Positions 58,805 through 64,000 of a DNA stretch of 64,000 bases are shown here, piece after piece. The position numbers and the translations under genes were made by a program. The notes under the pieces were generated by a model that saw only the letters and a list, made by a program, of their open reading frames with translations, did no database searches and had not been told where the DNA came from. Source of the DNA: Torreya grandis (taxonomy: Eukaryota; Streptophyta; Pinopsida; Cupressales; Taxaceae); the NCBI GenBank assembly GCA_037957365.1, contig JARHVA010004251.1, positions 1,411,001 to 1,475,000 of the forward strand, in the 5' to 3' direction. How positions within the stretch are numbered: position 1 is the first letter of the stretch; each line of letters starts with the position of its first letter.

Positions 58805-59332
58805 GTTTTACAAGCATCTTTTATCGAACAAATGCACACTATGCAATCTTCCTTAAATGCTCTAAATAAAAAATTTGTGTATTTTACTAATACTAATAGC
58901 TTTAATGATGCTAGATTTTCTTATGTTTTTAAATGAACTGAAACTCATGTGCACATTCCTTATACCAAACCCGACTTAAAAATCATGCATAATATGTGCT
59001 GTGTGGGTGGTGCACTTGAAAAATACGAAAATAATATTTTTGAATCTCTTTTGCCTACTTATAATGTAAATCGTAAAGGTCTCAATTTTGATACTTCACA
59101 TGATTCAAATTCTTCTAATGCACATTCAGAATCTTATTGTCCTCCACATAAAAAAACTTATAATGCAACTTCTTTTGATTATACTACTTATAATACTCAT
59201 GTTTTGGTCAAAAATATTAAACCTTATACACATTGTGGAAAATACAAGCACCATATATATAAATGTTGTAAATTTCATCCATGCAAATCTTTTGATGATC
59301 TATGCATAACACTTTGCATTGTTAAAAAATGA
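58805..59332 (+). pseudogene. Short gag-like remnant with a broken zinc knuckle
   Basis: One frame with a single TGA near 58,934. Before it: VLQASFIEQMHTMQSSLNAL; after it, open to 59332, with SYCPPHKKTY and PYTHCGKYKHHIYKCCKFHP. The latter has C-x4-H-x4-C of a gag-type knuckle but the first Cys is Tyr (Y-x2-C). No capsid domain was recognised, so the gag assignment is tentative. Confidence 0.45.
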
Positions 59333-59983
59333 TTAAATCTCTTACCTTCAAGGGTAAAACTATTTGGATTCTTAAAAAAAAATGATGGATCTTCTAGAGA
59401 CTTTTATATGTCGTTTTACGATAATTTTTCTAATACTTCATGCAAAATATATTTTTCAAGTGACACATATTATTTATCTCGATTTTGATTATTTAAATAT
59501 CCTTTTACATTCATTTATTATTATTTCATAGGATATATGCTTTGATTATTTTGACTAACTTATTTTTATGCAGGTTTACACACTTTATGATGAAAGTTGT
59601 CTTTACTCAAATTTGCCTAGTTGTACATCTGCTTTTATTACATTATGTACGTAGATAATCTTTTTAGTATATTAGTTAATTAACTTTAAATATTAGTGTT
59701 AGCATGTTTATTTTGTAGGTTTGTAGATCATTATTCCTTGTTGTTCTTTGTTCCATTACAAATTGACCACATTGTTCGAAGAGGATTCTTGAAGATTCTT
59801 GGTGATCATACTTTCATACTCATGACTTTTGGCAATTCCTTATCTTCTTTATTCTCTCAACATTTATAATTCCTCTTGAAGTAAGTTTCTATTAAAGGGG
59901 AGTACTATGTAATTTCAACTCCCTTCTTTGTTTGTAAAAGGTTTTCTCCATTTTTGTAACCCCAAATTAAGCTTAATAAAGAG
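59333..59983. other. AT-rich 3' interior of the nested element
   Basis: A purine block aaaggggagta (59,895-59,905) could be a polypurine tract but lies ~80 bp before the LTR edge I placed. Nothing else seen. Confidence 0.4.
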
Positions 59984-60603
59984 TTTTGTAGAATTAATTT
60001 TAATTTCAGTCATTCTTATAAGTTTGTAGGCTTATCCTAAGTCTTGTTTATATGTATATTTATTAATACACTTTATTTTTACCTTTATGAGGTGTCACTC
60101 ACCTCCCTAATCCATTTATTGGATTTAGAGTTACTTGCATGTAACTCCCCCTCTCCCACTTGGCACACACTTCCCTCCACTCTAAAGGAATAGGTCACAA
60201 ATGACACACACAAAGAAAGATTTTAAGGTAATCATGATATTCTTTGTAACTCTCATTTTCTTTTTCTTGCTCTATTAAAAGATCTTTCCTCTCTCATTTC
60301 TCAATATTACTCTCTCATAACTTGCCTATTGTTCTAGCCTTTCTCTTGCAACTTGTGATGTTCTTTAGTCTAAAGCTATTCTATCCTTTCATAGCTTCTT
60401 CATGCTATTGTATTTGGAGTTCATTTTTTGTAATATTATAATAGATTGTGAGATTTTTTAATAGTTAGATGATTTTCCCCACTTGTCAAATATTTTGTCT
60501 CATTTGTGGTTTGATCTCCATTGAGGTAATTTTGTTTATTTTCACACTATTTTGGTTTTATGATTTCAATGTTTATCAATCATTCTTGAATTAAATCATA
60601 ATA
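59984..60603 (+). repeat. 3' LTR of the nested element
   Basis: Colinear with 53989-54615; 620 bp. Confidence 0.85.
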
Positions 60604-60608
60604 CTCTA
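60604..60608. other. Target-site duplication, right (ctcta)
   Basis: Matches 53984-53988. Confidence 0.8.
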
Positions 60609-60880
60609 AAACATGGGTAATCTTTGTGTACCTAAAGGAGAAAGAGTTAAGATAATGAGAGAATCATATACTACAAGATTTATAGGTCACTTTGGAGTTA
60701 CAAAGATGATGGAACATTTATAGAGGTGTGTTTATTAACCAAATATTTAAAATGAGGTTAAAAACATCAAAAAAGAATGTGTATTATTTAGTACAAGTAA
60801 GTTGATTTAATTGTAAAGAGTTTATGGAGTGTAATCCCTAAGTTGTTAAAGGGTCTAAGTATAGTAAATCAGGATATAAA
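60609..60880 (+). pseudogene. Integrase N-terminal remnant of the plus-strand Ty3/gypsy element
   Basis: NMGNLCVPKGERVKIMRESY, then TTRFIGHFGVTKMMEHL, and (after stops) KNIKKECVLFSTSKLI. The second His and first Cys of the zinc motif remain; the first His reads Tyr and the second Cys Phe. The catalytic core is not visible. Confidence 0.75.
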
Positions 60881-61079
60881 ATATACAATATATATATATA
60901 GCCACTAATTTATGAAAGAACTGAGCTAAGATGATATTTCTAATAATATTAATGGACACAAATGAATACTTAGTTGGAAATTGATTGCCTGAGATGAAGG
61001 ATATAGAAGCTAAAAATGGTATAAGATCTGGTTTGAGTGTTACAACTAGGATCCAGGTATCAAAAATCATCATAGATAA

Positions 61080-62060
61080 TAGTTCCCTACCTTTCCTAGT
61101 ACATTATGATGTTAGTGTCCATTTATGGCACTAGTGTTCTCAATGCAAAAACTGATTTGAATTTTTGGGAGTACCTATGTCTAGGTCTGTCAAGCCTATT
61201 CATGTGTGAAAAAAACCTAATTTGATGTCTATAACCTCTTGTGACTAATTTTGTATGTGAATACTACACATCCATGTGATTAGGGCATTTGATTAGCATA
61301 AGTAGTAAATATATGGTGTTAGTTGGGTAGGTTGGACATCCTCAACACCGTATTGTGATGAGAGTTGCCTACATATCAATAATCTAAAGAGGGATCAAGC
61401 CTGATGTAATTTTCCCTACGTAAATGATAGTGCAAGTACAATTGAAGCTATTATGAATGTCAGTTTGAGTACTTTGAGTGAGGATTGATATTGTAAATTT
61501 ATGTATTTTGTGTTTAGAAGGGTTGTAGATGACTGTATATAGAAGTAGGATAGAATAAGGATTAATAACCTTGATTGTTCATAACTTATTTTGATCTTAT
61601 TTATGTGTATTTCCATTTAATTTATGTCTAGTGGATAAAGGGATAAAATTTATGTTTGTGTGTGTGTGTGTGTCTGTGTTTATTGATCTGGTGCTTATGC
61701 ATGGTTTGAAATAGGTCTAGTCCAACACTAGGTGTTTAGGAATTGAAAAGATATCTATTGAAGATAAAAATAGGGAAAGGATAATAACACACAAATAGGA
61801 AATTAGTGATGTGGTGCTAATGTTTAGTTATGGTGGTCGTGTCTAGGTGGTAGAACTTGAGGCACTAGGGGCCTAAATGCCTAATGAAGGGTCTAAGATT
61901 GAATTGATACATATAGAGATGTGTGCAGCCCATAAATTTTTTGGATAAGTGTTTAAATAGGCCCTAAAATAGATCTAGGGCTAAGATAGGGATGGGTGGT
62001 CTCAAGTAACACTCTTGGCAGTCAAGTGACATTTTAGATAACTACATCCCCCCTTTATTA
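61080..62060 (-). repeat. Second copy of the 38.3-39.2 kb repeat family
   Basis: Colinear blocks with 38,330-39,175 (agggatcaagcctgatgtaa, gggttgtagatgactgtata, aggccctaaaatagatctag, ggtggtctcaagtaacact). Includes a short (GT)n tract at about 61,654-61,672. Confidence 0.7.
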
Positions 62061-64000
62061 TATAAATGTAGGAAAGTGAAATGACTTGGATAAATGAAAA
62101 GAAATGTACCTAGACTTACCTAAGAGGTGAAACATGTGAATTTGGATCTGAGTATGAGAAGTGTGCTCCATTACATGTATAGAAAATGAAATGTGAATAG
62201 ATTAATCCTTGCTTAAGAGGTATCAAAATAAAATACAAAACTAAGTAAAGAGATAAGATAGAGGAAGGTAATGAATACACCTCACTAGGTATGTGAACCA
62301 ATGCATAAACCTAGTGACATCATGTGTGTGCATGTAGATAGTGATCAAATTTATGAATAGCTTGGATTAAGCTAATGGATTTCTCAATCCCCATATGTGG
62401 GTGGCTCAAGAATCAAATATACTATGACTCAATCATTGATTACCCATGTGTAGTAGATGCATCAGTAACTAAATTTCATAATGTAACTAAAGTTATATAT
62501 AATAACTCTATAGCTAATCATACACTCTAGAATTAAATTTGACTTAGGGACCTCTTGAACACTCAGGTATGTAGCTTAGGGGTTACATGGTAATGCCAAC
62601 CACTCTGATAGAGAAAGGCATAAATCTAGTGCATAAATTGAAGCATGTTGTCTAATGTGTACAACATAGAGAATGACATGGAGTTACCATTCCATTTGAT
62701 CAATTGGTGCATAAGCAACATAGAAAAATAATATTCTATACACATGCCCCTAAATATGATATCTGAGTATATATATATTCTGAATTGATTTGTAATAATA
62801 TGTACCTAAGTATATGAAACTAAAACGTGAGTGTTCATGCCATGCATGATTCCCCCAATCTGATTAAACTAATATGATTTTATGCATAATTGAGTATAAT
62901 TTGATAATATATAATTAAATCTATGCAAACCTAGACTATAAATGATGTGCCTTTATATAAATTCTATATTTTTTGTTTTTGGGGATACTAGACAATATCA
63001 CCATACCTTGGATAGTAGTATTGCGTAACTAGTGTTCACTTTTGGTTTTAATGTCCAATTGTGTTGTTATTCTACCAAAATGAATCTAGTCTCTATTGAC
63101 TATTTTCCACTATGTTTTCCTAAACTGAGCTATATATTATGTGTGTGCATGTTGGAAACTATACTATAAGTGCATTCATATGGCCTGATCTTTGTGATAA
63201 AACTATGTGAACTCTCCCTCTTTTGAGATAAGTTGTTGAACATGTACAGGAACAATATTTAAAATAAAAATCTCTACATAATATGTGTTAGCCTAAGTAT
63301 ATATGATATCTATGTAATAAACCAATAAAATTTGTATATATGACATCATAATGTAAGATAATCTAAGCATAAGTTAGTAATGTATACTGTATGTTAGATC
63401 CAACATTCACAAGGTTGTCAAGATAGATATAATAATGTAAGCATGTGTATGAACAATAAATTTGAGTAATAAAGTGAGTAACTACCTAGGGGGATGGGTT
63501 GTGATGTCCGTCATGGCACCCAAGGAGGAAAGGGGAGATGCATGAGGTCCCTCATGGCATCTAAAATTAGAATGAATAACAATAGATAAGTGTCATGGCA
63601 CACAAATTTTGCCAAGGGGACATAATATAAGGGACATAGACACATGTCACTAAATATGAGAAAGAAAATATATATAAGGACATTTTTAAATGTCCACATA
63701 CACATAAAATAAGCAAGATTGGCTTAGATCCACATGGAAGGACATGTTTAAATGTTTGCATTCACAATCAAGAAGGCACACACAAGGACATGGGCACATG
63801 TCCAAAGCATACATATAATGAAAGGAAATGGCATAGAGCCATAGAAAAATTTCATATTCAAATACCCTCGAATAGATGTAAAATCATAGAGACACCATCA
63901 AGTCTAGCTAGTAAATATAGAAATGAAAGTATACATGAACATGTTTTATAAATTTATATAACAACAAAGATGTACATAAACTAAGTCTAAAGTAGTATTA
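62061..64000. repeat. Probable LTR-type sequence continuing the same family
   Basis: No coding. Rich in atg/cat words and similar in character to 32.3-33.7 kb, including aaggacat/atgtcc dyads at 63,610-63,810. Runs off the right edge, so ends cannot be set. Confidence 0.35.

Larger units (their letters stand above)
53989..60603 (+). mobile_element. Nested non-autonomous LTR element, 6.6 kb including a further insertion
   Basis: LTRs of 627 and 620 bp, 5-bp TSD ctcta, PBS directly after the 5' LTR. It interrupts the RNase H-integrase junction of the older Ty3/gypsy element. After subtracting the nested 2.8-kb element the internal part is about 2.6 kb and holds only a short gag-like remnant; no pol. 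Superfamily not assigned. Confidence 0.85.
49562..60880 (+). mobile_element. Old plus-strand Ty3/gypsy element split by nested insertions
   Basis: In order on the plus strand: PBS (49571), gag, knuckle, protease, RT, RNase H up to 53,983, then integrase from 60,609. The reading LKYRLLY at 53,970-53,990 continues, after removal of the 53,989-60,603 element and one TSD copy, with NMGNLCVPKGERVKIMRESY, the usual RNase H-integrase junction. RT is also interrupted by ~1.1 kb at 51,720-52,850. Its 5' LTR is displaced to before 42,852 by the minus-strand insertion. No 3' LTR was found; the integrase breaks off near 60,880. Confidence 0.8.

Noticed and set aside
60855..61073. Minus-strand 72-codon frame next to the integrase remnant
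   Set aside because: No domain recognised; probably chance in AT-rich DNA or too eroded to assign.

Overview
The window is nuclear DNA from a seed plant with a large, repeat-rich genome. The evidence is structural: LTR retrotransposons of plant type (Tat/Ogre-like, chromovirus-like and other Ty3/gypsy elements, plus small non-autonomous elements with an initiator-Met tRNA primer site), AT-rich spacers, hairpin (MITE-like) elements, satellite-like arrays and long microsatellites. I found no intact cellular gene in 64 kb. A conifer or other giant-genome plant fits the density of old, nested elements, but that is a guess; no species-diagnostic gene is present.

Layout. 1-3.6 kb: edge of a minus-strand element, recognised by its primer-binding site (PBS) and a candidate LTR. 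3.6-7.95 kb: AT-rich spacer with small tandem duplications and one copy of a dispersed ~220-bp repeat. 7,958-17,826: a complete LTR element with a 5-bp target-site duplication (TSD). It has 1.5-kb LTRs, a long gag-like frame with three stops and no pol. 17.8-26.1 kb: AT-rich DNA holding two copies of a ~0.9-kb hairpin-bearing repeat around a ~2.4-kb tandem array. 26.67-28.17 kb: an array built from CCATGGTTGGGA / TCCCAACCATGG inverted half-sites. 28.68-29.25 kb: a decayed RNase H domain followed by a 40-bp minisatellite. 33.7-39.2 kb: a minus-strand Tat/Ogre-like element with, in order, protease, G-patch, reverse transcriptase, RNase H, second (archaeal-type) RNase H and integrase, all broken. 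39.3-40.07 kb: a compound microsatellite.

The right part is a set of nested insertions. An old plus-strand Ty3/gypsy element (its gag starts near 49.7 kb and its integrase lies at 60.6 kb) is split twice. A minus-strand chromovirus-like element (42,852-49,555) sits a few bases before its PBS. A second LTR element (53,989-60,603) lies between its RNase H and integrase, and that element carries a third, minus-strand, 2.8-kb non-autonomous element (54,754-57,525). TSDs support all three insertions. From 61.1 kb to the end there is another copy of the 38-39 kb repeat family.

Nothing here works as a gene network; the story is element turnover. The items most worth a second look are the gag-only element with three copies of a CxxH..H..C module and ACCGACGTCGGT dyads in its LTRs and leader, with related dyads in a relative at 2.2-2.5 kb; the palindromic array at 26.7-28.2 kb; and perfect 56-bp and 110-bp tandem repeats inside an otherwise eroded element at 51.8-52.2 kb.
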